Positions 9,860-17,124 of a DNA stretch of 36,315 nt are shown piece by piece. The position numbers and the translations under genes were made by a program. The DNA is from Actinoplanes siamensis (GTDB lineage Bacteria > Actinomycetota > Actinomycetes > Mycobacteriales > Micromonosporaceae). Within the stretch, counting starts at the first letter, position 1. Each line of letters opens with the position of its first letter. Where the stretch lies: assembly GCF_016862395.1 (NCBI RefSeq), contig NZ_BOMW01000073.1, forward strand, positions 1 to 36,315, written 5' to 3'. The notes under the pieces are model-generated. The model was not told the DNA's origin. It ran no database searches and saw only the letters and a list, made by a program, of their open reading frames with translations.

Positions 9860-10375
9860 GTGTCCACAACGCTCCGGCAACGCCTTGCCACGAAACGTGT
9901 TGGCCTGATCGGTGCCGGCGCCCTCGCAGTGATCGCCGTCGCAGGCGTCCTGGCCTGGGTTTTCTGGCCCGACCCGGAGCCTCGTCAGCGGGAGTACCGG
10001 GATGCGACGGCATGCCTGCTCACCGACGAGAAGGGGATCGCCGGCCCGGAGGCCGCTCCGGTGTGGACCGCGATGAGCGGCGCGTCGGCGAGCAGCCTGG
10101 TGCGGGTGCAGTACCTCGCGGTGGCCGGGCCGCAGACCGCCGGGAACGCGACCACGTATCTCAACTCACTTGCCAACAGCAAGTGCGGGGTGGTCGTCGC
10201 GGTCGGCGCCGCGCAGGTGGCCGCCGTCCCGGACGTGGCCCGGACCTATCCGGCGGTGCGCTTCGCCACGGTCGGAGGCGGCACGGCGGCCGCGAACGTG
10301 CAGGTGATCCCGGGCGGCTCCGCGGACACGGTGCGGACCGAGATCACCAGGTTGACCGAGTCACTGGCCGGCTGA
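9860..10375 (+). CDS. Small membrane-anchored protein resembling a BMP-family binding lobe
   Basis: 171 residues from GTG 9860. A longer upstream start at 9794 would cover the promoter, so it is not chosen. A basic N-terminus (RQRLATKR) is followed by one membrane helix at about residues 13-33 ending in WVFWPD, then an outside domain. The segments ACLLTDEKGI, VRVQYLAVAG, YLNSLANSKCGVVVAVG and YPAVRFATVGG resemble the first lobe of BMP/PnrA-type substrate-binding proteins, but the protein is about half the usual length and no transporter genes are adjacent. It may be an orphan sensor or binding domain; ligand unknown. Its 3' end overlaps the end of the convergent ligase gene by 15 bp. The similarity is by eye. 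Confidence 0.75.
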   Translation: MSTTLRQRLATKRVGLIGAGALAVIAVAGVLAWVFWPDPEPRQREYRDATACLLTDEKGIAGPEAAPVWTAMSGASASSLVRVQYLAVAGPQTAGNATTYLNSLANSKCGVVVAVGAAQVAAVPDVARTYPAVRFATVGGGTAAANVQVIPGGSADTVRTEITRLTESLAG

Positions 10376-11464
10376 CGCCGCCAGCCGGTCCAGCATCCTC
10401 GGCAGGTCCATCGATTCCAGCATCCGGCGCTGCCGGGTCGCGCCGGTGCCGTCGCGGCGCATCCGGTCCAGTCCCGCGGTGACCAGGTCCAGGTCGTCGT
10501 GCCGCCGCAGCGCCGGGGTGATCCGGTCGAGCAGGTCGCCGAGCACGTCCCAGGCCGGCCGCGCCGTGCCGGTGCCCGGGTCCAGCAGCTGGCCGTCCAT
10601 CCCGGAGCGGGCCGCGTTCCAGTGTGCCGCCCGGACCAGCACGTCGGGCAGCTCGGGCGCGGGCCGGCCGGCGACCGCGTCCCGGGCCACCGTGTCCACC
10701 AGGCCGCGGACCAGCGCGGCGATCAGCGCGGTGTCGCCCGCCTCGGGCAGGACGTCCGCCACCCGGATCTCCACGGTGGGGAACGCCGCCGACGGCCGCG
10801 CCCACCACAGCACCATGGTGGCGTCCATCATGGCGCCGGAGAAGATCAACGATGCGACGGTACGCCGGTAGTCCGCCACCGACCGCAGATGCGGCCACGG
10901 GCCGAGGCTGGGCCACCGCTCCAGCTGCGCCGACCGCCAGCTGGCGAACCCGGTGTCGGCGCCGCAGCAGACCGGTGAGTTCGCGGCCAGCGCCTGGATC
11001 ACCGGCAGCATCCCGCGCAACCGGGTGCACACCTCCACCGCCAGCTCCTCCCCCGGCACGCCGACGTGCACGTGGCAGCCGCAGACCGAGGGATCCCGGG
11101 CGATCGGCCCGTAGTGGGCGGCGATCGCCCGGAACCGCGCGTCGTCGGCCGGCTCCGGGAACCGCTCGGCCAGCGGGGTGGCGCCGACCGGCACCAGCGC
11201 GGCCCCGGCGGTGAGGGCGGCGGCCGCCACCGCCCGGCGCCCGGCGCGGAGCTGCTCGGCGAGCTCGGCGGTCTCGGTGCAGACGTCCGAGACCATCTCC
11301 ACCATGCTGGGCCGGAACTCGCGGCGGCTGCGCCGGCGCAGCGGCTCGGCCAGCCCGGCCAGGACCCTCTCGGCTACCGGCGCGTTGCCCCCGCTGCCCG
11401 GATCGAGCAGCAGGAACTCCTCCTCGGCGCCGACGGTCAGCCGGTCGGGAAGGACTGTGGTCAC
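10361..11464 (-). CDS. YbdK-type carboxylate-amine ligase (glutamate-cysteine ligase family 2), copy A
   Basis: 367 residues starting at GTG 11464. Hallmarks of the GCS2/YbdK family are VGAEEEFLLLDP at the N-terminus (metal and substrate acidic residues), CGCHVHVGVP near residue 130, ALAANSP and the motif TVEIRVADVLP near 230. Members join an amine to a carboxylate using ATP; many make gamma-glutamylcysteine only weakly and their true substrate is unknown. The start codon overlaps the stop of the upstream methyltransferase (GTGA), so the two are translationally coupled. Length is normal for the family. A second paralogue lies 3 kb away on the same strand, with the same motifs but a different partner. 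Not called EgtA, because no ergothioneine genes are seen. Confidence 0.9.
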   Translation of the reverse strand: MTTVLPDRLTVGAEEEFLLLDPGSGGNAPVAERVLAGLAEPLRRRSRREFRPSMVEMVSDVCTETAELAEQLRAGRRAVAAAALTAGAALVPVGATPLAERFPEPADDARFRAIAAHYGPIARDPSVCGCHVHVGVPGEELAVEVCTRLRGMLPVIQALAANSPVCCGADTGFASWRSAQLERWPSLGPWPHLRSVADYRRTVASLIFSGAMMDATMVLWWARPSAAFPTVEIRVADVLPEAGDTALIAALVRGLVDTVARDAVAGRPAPELPDVLVRAAHWNAARSGMDGQLLDPGTGTARPAWDVLGDLLDRITPALRRHDDLDLVTAGLDRMRRDGTGATRQRRMLESMDLPRMLDRLAASAGQ

Positions 11465-12453
11465 CGCGGGCGCTGGGCGGTCAGCAGCACCACGGCGATG
11501 CGCTCGGCCCAGGCGTACGCCGGCCCGTCCAGCTCCTCGCCGTAGACGTCCGGGTCGACCTCCCGGTACGACCAGGCCAGCCCGGTGCCGGCCAGCCGCC
11601 GCTCGGCCGCCTCCCGCAGCGGGTCCTGCCCGCCGGTGATCCCGGTGCCGCTGAACAGCACCAGGCTGCCGCCGGGCGCCAGCCGCTCGGCCGCGGTGTC
11701 GATGATCCGCAGGGACAGGTCGTTGCCGTCGGCGCCACCGCCGTCCCGGTACGCCCGGCCGGCCGGATCGATCATGAACGGCGGGTTCGAGATGATCAGG
11801 TCGAACTCCCCGTCGATGCCGCTGAGCAGGTCACTGTGGACCGGGTGCACCCGCCGCACCCCGGCCAGCGCGGCGTTCACCCGGGTGTAGCGCAGCGCCT
11901 GGTCGTTGATGTCGGCGGCGAAGACCTCGGCGGACGTCGCCCGCTTGGCCACCGCGATCGCGCCCGCGCCGGTGCCGCAGCCGATGTCGACGGCCCGGGT
12001 GACCGGCTCGGCGCGGCTGCTCACGTGCGCCGCGGCGGCGTCGGCCATCCGGTAGGTGTCCGGGCCGAAGAAGACCGAGTCCGGCGCGTCGGTGGGGAAC
12101 GCCGAGTGGACGAAGATCTCGCCGTCGTAGCTGGAGTAGCGCACCCGGCTGCGCCACAGGTCGCCGCAGGGCTCGACCGCGCCGGCGGCCATCAGCAGCT
12201 CCAGGAAGCCGGCCGGCAGGACGTCCGCGGAGAACGGGCGACTCCAGCCGAACACGTCCCGCAGGTCGCGCGCCACACCGTTGGTCGGCCGCCGGTTGAC
12301 CCGCTGGTGGGTCGCCGGGGTGCCGGTCGTGAAGTGATAGCCGCTGTCGCGCAGGGCGAGCCCGAGCCGCAGCAGCGCCTCGCCGGCCGCCTCGTCGCGG
12401 GAGCCGGAAGAAACCACCTGGGCCGTTTCGGTCGTCGTCATGGCCCGCGGCAT
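11461..12453 (-). CDS. Class I SAM-dependent methyltransferase with NPPF motif
   Basis: 330 residues from ATG 12453. An alternative ATG at 12441 gives MTTTETAQ, and neither has a well-spaced ribosome site. The C-terminal half is a Rossmann methyltransferase: motif I VDIGCGTGAGAIAVA near residue 155, an acidic loop ADINDQALRYTRVN, and the catalytic NPPF in DLIISNPPFMIDP. NPP(F/Y) enzymes such as PrmC and RsmC methylate a planar nitrogen of a nucleobase or glutamine. The N-terminal 140 residues resemble a substrate-recognition region and include SYDGEIFVHSAFPTDAPDSVFFGPDTY-like text that I do not recognise. The gene ends in a GTGA overlap with the YbdK-type ligase, which suggests a joint role, substrate unknown. 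Confidence 0.88.
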   Translation of the reverse strand: MPRAMTTTETAQVVSSGSRDEAAGEALLRLGLALRDSGYHFTTGTPATHQRVNRRPTNGVARDLRDVFGWSRPFSADVLPAGFLELLMAAGAVEPCGDLWRSRVRYSSYDGEIFVHSAFPTDAPDSVFFGPDTYRMADAAAAHVSSRAEPVTRAVDIGCGTGAGAIAVAKRATSAEVFAADINDQALRYTRVNAALAGVRRVHPVHSDLLSGIDGEFDLIISNPPFMIDPAGRAYRDGGGADGNDLSLRIIDTAAERLAPGGSLVLFSGTGITGGQDPLREAAERRLAGTGLAWSYREVDPDVYGEELDGPAYAWAERIAVVLLTAQRPR

Positions 12454-12620
12454 TCCCCGTCCGGGCGAACCTAATCATCGGACCGAACCGGCCGCCGATC
12501 GGGCTGCTTACCCGGCGATGAATGACCTTATCCGGAGTTGCCGCGCACCGGCAAAAATGGTTTCCGCCGCCGCCTCGCGTGTTGTACTCGACCGGACGAC
12601 ACCTATTCCGGGAGGGTCAT

Positions 12621-13337
12621 ATGAGCACGGCGAGAAAATTGCGGTGGACCGCGGTGGCCGTCACCGCCGGCCTGCTGTCCACACCCGCTCCGGCGAATGC
12701 CGGGACGCCTGTGGACTCGCTCAGCCTCAATGGCAGCGCGACCATCGCCCGCTTCGGGCCGGGGATTCGCGTGCTTCGGCTGACCAACGGCGGCTACGAG
12801 CAGATGGGCTCGGCCTGGGCGAACCGCCAGATCGACATAAATAAATCATTTGAAAGTACGTTCGTGGTCTATCTGCACCACGGCCGATCGGGTGCGGACG
12901 GCGTCGCCTTCATTCTCCAGGCCTCCGGTCCGCGGGCGCTCGGCGGGTGGGGCGGCGGCCTGGGCTATCGCGGCCTCAAACGGAGCGTGGCCGTCGAATT
13001 CGACGATTTCCGGAACGGCACGGATCCCAACGACAATCACATCGCCCTGGTGGTGAACAACAATCCGGACTTCCACCTGACGTCCGTCGAGCCGCCGTTC
13101 CCGCTGTTCCGGACACCGTTCGTCGCCCGGGTCGTCTGGGACGCGCCGGCCGGTCGTCTGCGGGTCTACGCCAGTCCGCTCGGCCAGGGCGGGGAGCCCG
13201 GACTGGTCTTCGACCAGACCGTCGACCTGCGCGCGCGCCTGGGCACGAACCTCGCCTGGATCGGCTTCACCGGAGCCACCGGCGGGGTCACCTCGGTCCA
13301 GGACATCCTCTCCTGGCAGATCCGCGTACCCCGCTGA
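12621..13337 (+). CDS. Secreted L-type (legume-like) lectin domain protein
   Basis: 238 residues from ATG 12621, preceded by GGGAGG at 12610-12615. The longer frame back to 12522 lacks such a site. Residues 1-27 are a signal peptide with likely cleavage after ANA. The remainder is one L-type lectin beta-sandwich: DGVAFILQ, SVAVEFDDFRNGTDPNDNHIALVV (the Asp and Asn residues that hold the metal and sugar in the legume-lectin family) and a C-terminal strand WIGFTGATGG. It is likely secreted and sugar-binding; the ligand is unknown. An AT-rich patch at 12836-12857 (encoding IDINKSFES) and several A/T-ending codons stand out from the GC-rich surroundings. The gene is probably single, with a hairpin terminator downstream. 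Confidence 0.9.
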   Translation: MSTARKLRWTAVAVTAGLLSTPAPANAGTPVDSLSLNGSATIARFGPGIRVLRLTNGGYEQMGSAWANRQIDINKSFESTFVVYLHHGRSGADGVAFILQASGPRALGGWGGGLGYRGLKRSVAVEFDDFRNGTDPNDNHIALVVNNNPDFHLTSVEPPFPLFRTPFVARVVWDAPAGRLRVYASPLGQGGEPGLVFDQTVDLRARLGTNLAWIGFTGATGGVTSVQDILSWQIRVPR

Positions 13338-13386
13338 CCGGCCTCCTCCCCGGCGGGCGCCTACATCCGACGCGGCACGGGGCGGG

Positions 13387-13408
13387 CCAGCGCCCGCGTC
13401 CGCGCTGG
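13387..13408 (+). terminator. Hairpin terminator after the lectin gene
   Basis: CCAGCGC (13387-13393) pairs with GCGCTGG (13402-13408) across an 8-nt loop and is followed by TCCTTTCC. It sits between convergent genes and most likely ends the lectin transcript. Confidence 0.5.
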
Positions 13409-13438
13409 TCCTTTCCGGGCGGCCGCCACGGCTGCCGG

Positions 13439-13732
13439 TCAGGGCCGGGGCGCCGTCCGGGTCCAGGACCGCTCGCCACGCCGGGAGGTCGCCGCCACGC
13501 AGCGCGGGCAGATGTGCCGCACCCGGTCCTCGGCGGTGATCACATCGGTGGCCCGGAAGTCGAACGGCACGTGCGGGAAGCGCCGCAGCCGGGTCCGGCT
13601 CAGCTGCAGCCCGCACAGGGTCTGGTTGAGCCCGGGCGTCCAGGCGTGCACCTCGCCGCCCGGCTGCCGGACGCCGTCGTCGCCGATCCATTCACTCGAG
13701 GCCGCCACCGAGGCGGTACGTGTTCTCGCCAT
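13439..13732 (-). CDS. Small conserved cysteine-containing protein, function unknown
   Basis: 97 residues from ATG 13732 (MARTRTAS); in-frame ATGs at 13744 and 13750 are alternatives, none with a clear ribosome site. The body reads EVHAWTPGLNQTLCGLQLS, then FPHVPFDFRA, then HICPRCVAATSRRG. I recall similar short actinobacterial proteins without a function. The histidine, the LCG cysteine and the CPRC pair could form a zinc site, which is inference. The sequence is too structured and too GC3-rich to be a shadow. The gene is divergent from the 67-residue gene at 13919, and a 16-bp tandem repeat array lies directly upstream. Confidence 0.7.
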   Translation of the reverse strand: MARTRTASVAASSEWIGDDGVRQPGGEVHAWTPGLNQTLCGLQLSRTRLRRFPHVPFDFRATDVITAEDRVRHICPRCVAATSRRGERSWTRTAPRP

Positions 13733-13759
13733 GCGCGAGCGCATTCCCATCGAGCGGCC

Positions 13760-13855
13760 GGATACACCCGCGGGCGGATGCACCAGCGCCCGGATACACC
13801 CGCGGGCCCATACACCCACGGGTCGATACACCCGCGCCAGGATGCGCCCCGCGGG
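13760..13855. repeat. Six tandem 16-bp repeats in a divergent intergenic region
   Basis: Six contiguous units of exactly 16 bp start at 13760, 13776, 13792, 13808, 13824 and 13840. Units 1 and 3 are identical (GGATACACCCGCGGGC); the others differ at 2-5 positions, mostly in the flanks of the conserved (A/G)CACC(C/A)(G/A)CG core. A worn seventh copy may follow to 13871. The period is not a multiple of three, so the array is not coding. It lies between the divergent small genes starting at 13732 (minus) and 13919 (plus) and could carry repeated protein-binding sites. Confidence 0.8.
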
Positions 13856-13918
13856 CCCGCCTCCACGCCCGCGAAGGTCCGGACGTTTGCGGGCCCGCTC
13901 ACCGGGAAGTCGCGGGTC

Positions 13919-14122
13919 ATGAGCGACGATCGAGAACGCACCGACCGGCACCCGACCGACGAGCCCGACGGCACGCCCGCCCACGCCGCGTCCCTGCGCC
14001 GCCCCGGCCAGTCGGTAACCGGCGCGGAACCGGAGGAGCCGGAGGCCGGGGAGGCGGCGACGGGTGCCGGCTACGACGAGAACGCCGTCTCCGGCGACAC
14101 CGGAATGTACCGGCCGGACTGA
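13919..14122 (+). CDS. Small acidic hydrophilic protein, function unknown
   Basis: 67 residues from ATG 13919 (MSDDRERTDR). GGGAAG lies about ten bases upstream. The protein is rich in Asp, Glu, Gly and Pro, has no membrane segment, is probably disordered and ends YDENAVSGDTGMYRPD. I do not recognise it. Evidence that it is real: third codon positions are almost all G or C in this frame, and a perfect 11-bp hairpin begins two bases after its stop. It shares the 16-bp repeat region with the divergent gene upstream, so both may respond to the same factor. Confidence 0.6.
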   Translation: MSDDRERTDRHPTDEPDGTPAHAASLRRPGQSVTGAEPEEPEAGEAATGAGYDENAVSGDTGMYRPD

Positions 14123-14123
14123 C

Positions 14124-14153
14124 CCGGCGGCCCGAGGGACCCCGGGCCGCCGG
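14124..14153 (+). terminator. Strong hairpin after the 67-residue gene
   Basis: CCGGCGGCCCG (14124-14134) and CGGGCCGCCGG (14143-14153) form a perfect 11-bp stem with an 8-nt loop, starting two bases after the stop codon at 14122. No T-run follows, as is usual for high-GC actinobacteria. Confidence 0.65.
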
Positions 14154-14197
14154 CCGCACGCAGCGTGGCGGCCGGGTAAGCGCTCGCACGACCCCGT

Positions 14198-14221
14198 GCC
14201 GGCGGTCGCGCTGCCGCCGGC
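14198..14221 (-). terminator. Hairpin at the end of the M20-ligase operon
   Basis: GCCGGCGG (14198-14205) pairs perfectly with CCGCCGGC (14214-14221), with an 8-nt loop. It lies just past the minus-strand stop at 14227, facing the plus-strand hairpin at 14124, so the convergent transcripts are separated by two terminators. Confidence 0.55.
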
Positions 14222-14226
14222 TGGCC

Positions 14227-15390
14227 TCACCCGCCCCGGGTGACACCGCACGGGGCGACCGGTTGGCTTTCGTCGCCGCCGGCCGGCGCGGCCGGTCCAC
14301 TGGCGCCGCCGGCGGTCTGCGCGGCCAGCTCGCCGAGGAATTCGGGCAGGCCGGCGGCTTGCCCGAGCATGCGGCGCTGGCGGTCCGCGCCGGTGCCCTG
14401 GTGCCGCAGCCGGATCAGGCCGGCCTGGGTACGCAGCCGGTCCCGGTGCCGTTCGAGGGCCGGCGCGACCAGGCCGAACAACTCCTCGACCAGGTCCCAC
14501 GCCGGGCATGCGGCGCCCGACCGCGGGTCGATCAGCGTCCCCCTGAGGCCCTCGTGCGCGGCGTGCCAGTGCGCGGCCGTCAGCAGGCAGTCGCGCACCC
14601 GCGGAGCGGCATCGCCGACCACCACCCGCTCGACGGCCGCGGCGACCAGCGCCCGGGCCAGGGCGGCGACCAGCACGGTGTCGGCGACGGTGAGGCACAC
14701 GTCCGCCACCCGGATCTCCACGGTGGGGTATCGCGCGGACGGACGGGCGTACCAGTAGACCATCGCGCGGTCCAGGATGACCCCGGTGGCGATCAGCGTG
14801 TCCACCGTGCGGTCGTACTCGTCGGGGGTGTCGAAGTACGGCGTCGGGCCGACGCTCGGCCACCGCTGCAGCTGGGCGCAGCGCCAGCTGGCGTAGCCGG
14901 TGTCGGCGCCCGCGTAGAACGGCGAGTTGGCGGCCAGCGCCTGCAGCACCGGCAACCAGACGCGCACCTGGTTGCAGACCTGCACGGCCAGTCCGTGGTC
15001 GGCGACCCCGACGTGGACGTGGCAGCCGCAGCACGCCTCGTCCTCGGCGATCGGGCCGTACTGCCGCGCGATCGCCCGGTAGCGCGGCTTGTCGGCGACC
15101 GTGGGCGACTGCTCGCCGACCGGCGTGGCGCCGATCGCGACCAGGCGCGCGCCGAAGCGGGTGGCGGTCTCGGTGGCGGCGCGGCGCAGGCCGGTCAGCT
15201 CGCGCCGCAGGTCGTCCAGCCCGGTGCAGATCCCGGTGACCAGCTCCAGCATGCTGCGGCGCAGCTCCAGGCGGCCTTGGCCGCGCGCCCACGGTGGCAG
15301 CGCGTCCAGCACCTGCGCGGCCACCGGGACGTTGCATCCGGTGACCGGGTCGAGCAGGAGGAACTCCTCCTCCACGCCCAGGGTGAGCAT
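14227..15390 (-). CDS. YbdK-type carboxylate-amine ligase (glutamate-cysteine ligase family 2), copy B
   Basis: 387 residues from ATG 15390, with GGAGGTGA five bases before the start. The ribosome site lies across the end of the peptidase gene, whose stop is only five bases upstream, so the pair is coupled. Family motifs: LGVEEEFLLLDP at residues 4-15, CGCHVHVGV near 130, ALAANSPFYAGADTGYASWR, TVEIRVADV near 235, and the C-terminal RQRRMLGQA. It aligns along its whole length with copy A (for instance ALAANSP, TVEIRVADV, GTGADRQRRML against GTGATRQRRML) but has a longer Gly/Ala/Pro-rich tail. The likely reaction is ATP-dependent amide formation; substrate unknown. The peptidase partner hints at a cycle of forming and splitting an amide bond, which is inference. 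Confidence 0.9.
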   Translation of the reverse strand: MLTLGVEEEFLLLDPVTGCNVPVAAQVLDALPPWARGQGRLELRRSMLELVTGICTGLDDLRRELTGLRRAATETATRFGARLVAIGATPVGEQSPTVADKPRYRAIARQYGPIAEDEACCGCHVHVGVADHGLAVQVCNQVRVWLPVLQALAANSPFYAGADTGYASWRCAQLQRWPSVGPTPYFDTPDEYDRTVDTLIATGVILDRAMVYWYARPSARYPTVEIRVADVCLTVADTVLVAALARALVAAAVERVVVGDAAPRVRDCLLTAAHWHAAHEGLRGTLIDPRSGAACPAWDLVEELFGLVAPALERHRDRLRTQAGLIRLRHQGTGADRQRRMLGQAAGLPEFLGELAAQTAGGASGPAAPAGGDESQPVAPCGVTRGG

Positions 15391-15395
15391 TCAGC

Positions 15396-16778
15396 TCACC
15401 TCCGATCCAATCGCGGCCAGTAGTGGGCCATGGTCGCCGCGCCGCGGGTGAGCATCGAGATCGCGACGCGTTCGTCGCTGTCGTGCCAGCGGTCCTGGGG
15501 CAGGCCGGTGCCGAAGAACACCACCGGGGCGCCGACCTTGCGGGACAGCAGCTCGGCGGGGCCGCTGCCGGAGTTGCCCATCCGGCCCGGCTCGACGCCG
15601 AACCCGTCGCGCACGGCGTCCGAGAGGGCGGTGAGCGCGGGCAGGTCGCCGGGCGTCTCGTAGGGTTCCTGGGAGATGGTGTCGGCGATGCTCAGGTCGT
15701 ACTCGAATCGGTCGTTCTTCCTCTCCCCCAGCCAGCGCCGCAGCTGCTCGGCGACCTCGCCGGACTCCTGGCCGGGCGCGAGCCGGAAACTCAGCGCGGC
15801 GGTGGCGACCGACGGGACCGCCCCGCGCGACGGGCCGGTCGGGTCCCCGGCCACCAGGGTGATCACCTCGAGGGCCGGGCGGGCGTACAGCCGTTCCAGG
15901 ACCGAGTAGCCGGCCTCGCCACCGACGCTGCGGGTCTCCGAGCGGTGCAGCCAGTCCTCGTCGGAGTAGGGCAGCGCGGCCAGCTCCGCGCGCCGCGCCG
16001 GCGACGGACCGGCCACGGTGTCGTAGAAGCCGGGCAGCGTGATCCGGCCCTCGTCGTCGAAGAGCGCCGCGATCAGCCGGGCCAGTTCGACGGCCGGGTT
16101 CGGGGCGGGGCCGGAGACGCCGCCGCTGTGCACGTCCCGCCTCGGGCCGAGAACCTCCAGCGTGGCGCTGACCATGCCGCGCAGGCTGGTGCAGACCGCC
16201 GGATGGTCGGACCGCCAGGTCTGGGTGTCGCTGAACACGATGAGGTCGGCGCCGAGCCGGTCCAGGTGCTCGTCGAGCAGATCGGTGAGCTGTGCGGACC
16301 CGGTCTCCTCCTCGCCCTCGACGAGCAGCTTCAGGTTGACCGCGGGCGTGTCGCGGCCGGTGGCGGCCAGATGGGCGCGGATCCCCCAGAGGTGGGCGAG
16401 CACCTGACCCTTGGCGTCGGAGGCGCCCCGGCCGTACACGTAGCCGTCCCGGATCACCGGGACGAACGGCGCGGTCTCCGCCCACTGCCCGTCCTCGGCG
16501 ACCCGCACGTCGTGGTGGCTGTAGATCAGCACGGTCGGCGCGCCCGGCGCCGCGCACCACTCGGCGTAGACCGCCGGGGCGCCGTCCGCCTTCCACACCT
16601 CGGTCACCGGGAAGCCTGACGCGCGCAGCGCCCCGGCCAGCCAGTTCGCCGATCGCAGCAGGTCCTGCTCGCGTTCGGGCACCCCGGCCACGGACGGGAT
16701 GCGGACCCACTCGGTCAGCTCCCGGACCAGGTCCTCGGTGTGCCCGGCGAGGAACTCGCCGATCTCGTCGTTCGCCAT
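15396..16778 (-). CDS. M20-family zinc dipeptidase-like hydrolase
   Basis: 460 residues from ATG 16778. M20 hallmarks in order: SHHDV (zinc ligands H88 and D90), GRGASDAKG with bridging Asp121, EGEEETGS with the catalytic Glu at 156-158, FSDTQTW with an acidic zinc ligand, DVHSGGVSGPAPNP of the dimerisation lid, and the C-terminal GNSGSGPAE with HDSDERV. The length suits the CNDP/PepV-like branch, which cleaves dipeptides or N-acyl amino acids in the cytoplasm. No signal peptide is seen. The gene is followed by the coupled YbdK-type ligase and preceded, 29 bp away on the same strand, by a frameshifted small membrane gene. Substrate specificity cannot be read from the sequence. Confidence 0.92.
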   Translation of the reverse strand: MANDEIGEFLAGHTEDLVRELTEWVRIPSVAGVPEREQDLLRSANWLAGALRASGFPVTEVWKADGAPAVYAEWCAAPGAPTVLIYSHHDVRVAEDGQWAETAPFVPVIRDGYVYGRGASDAKGQVLAHLWGIRAHLAATGRDTPAVNLKLLVEGEEETGSAQLTDLLDEHLDRLGADLIVFSDTQTWRSDHPAVCTSLRGMVSATLEVLGPRRDVHSGGVSGPAPNPAVELARLIAALFDDEGRITLPGFYDTVAGPSPARRAELAALPYSDEDWLHRSETRSVGGEAGYSVLERLYARPALEVITLVAGDPTGPSRGAVPSVATAALSFRLAPGQESGEVAEQLRRWLGERKNDRFEYDLSIADTISQEPYETPGDLPALTALSDAVRDGFGVEPGRMGNSGSGPAELLSRKVGAPVVFFGTGLPQDRWHDSDERVAISMLTRGAATMAHYWPRLDRR

Positions 16779-16807
16779 GGCAGGCGGCTACCCGGGATTC
16801 GCGGTTC

Positions 16808-16958
16808 TCACGCCGGGCGGTCCAGCCACAGTTGCACCATCACCACCGCCGCGGTGCCGATCACCGCCGGTGGGCGGACAGGTCGCCGGCGCGATCAGGA
16901 ACAGGACCACGGCGAGCAGGGCGAGCAGCGCCCGGCTGCCGGCGTCCTCGTCGGGCAC
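16808..16958 (-). pseudogene. Tiny two-helix membrane protein gene with an apparent frameshift
   Basis: A strong GGAGGTG site stands five bases before GTG 16958. The first 29 codons give MPDEDAGSRALLALLAVVLF then LIAPATCPP, one membrane helix. Skipping one base there opens a frame that reads PAVIGTAAVVMVQLWLDRPA, a second helix, and stops at 16808. In the shifted frame nearly all third positions are G or C. In the unshifted frame (stop near 16790) they are often A or T and the product turns into glycine-rich nonsense. So the original gene was probably about 49 residues with two helices. Either a mutation, a sequence error or programmed frameshifting explains this. The gene leads an apparent operon with the M20 peptidase. 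Confidence 0.6.
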
Positions 16959-17124
16959 GGGCGCACCTCCGGCGCGAAGCGGGGGGCCGCTCCACCACCC
17001 TTCTACACGCGCACGCCCACTACTGTGGATCGGCGGCGCCGACCCACGGTGTGATCTTGCCCTGGTCGCAGCCGCCGCCGCGTCGGCGGGGACGTGCCCC
17101 GCCAGGAGATGACCACCGCGGCCG

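Noticed and set aside
10361..12453. Ergothioneine biosynthesis locus (EgtA plus EgtD)
   Set aside because: The methyltransferase has an NPPF motif and is not EgtD-like, and no EgtB, EgtC or EgtE gene is nearby.
13760..13855. CRISPR array
   Set aside because: Repeats are directly contiguous with no spacers, and no cas gene is present.
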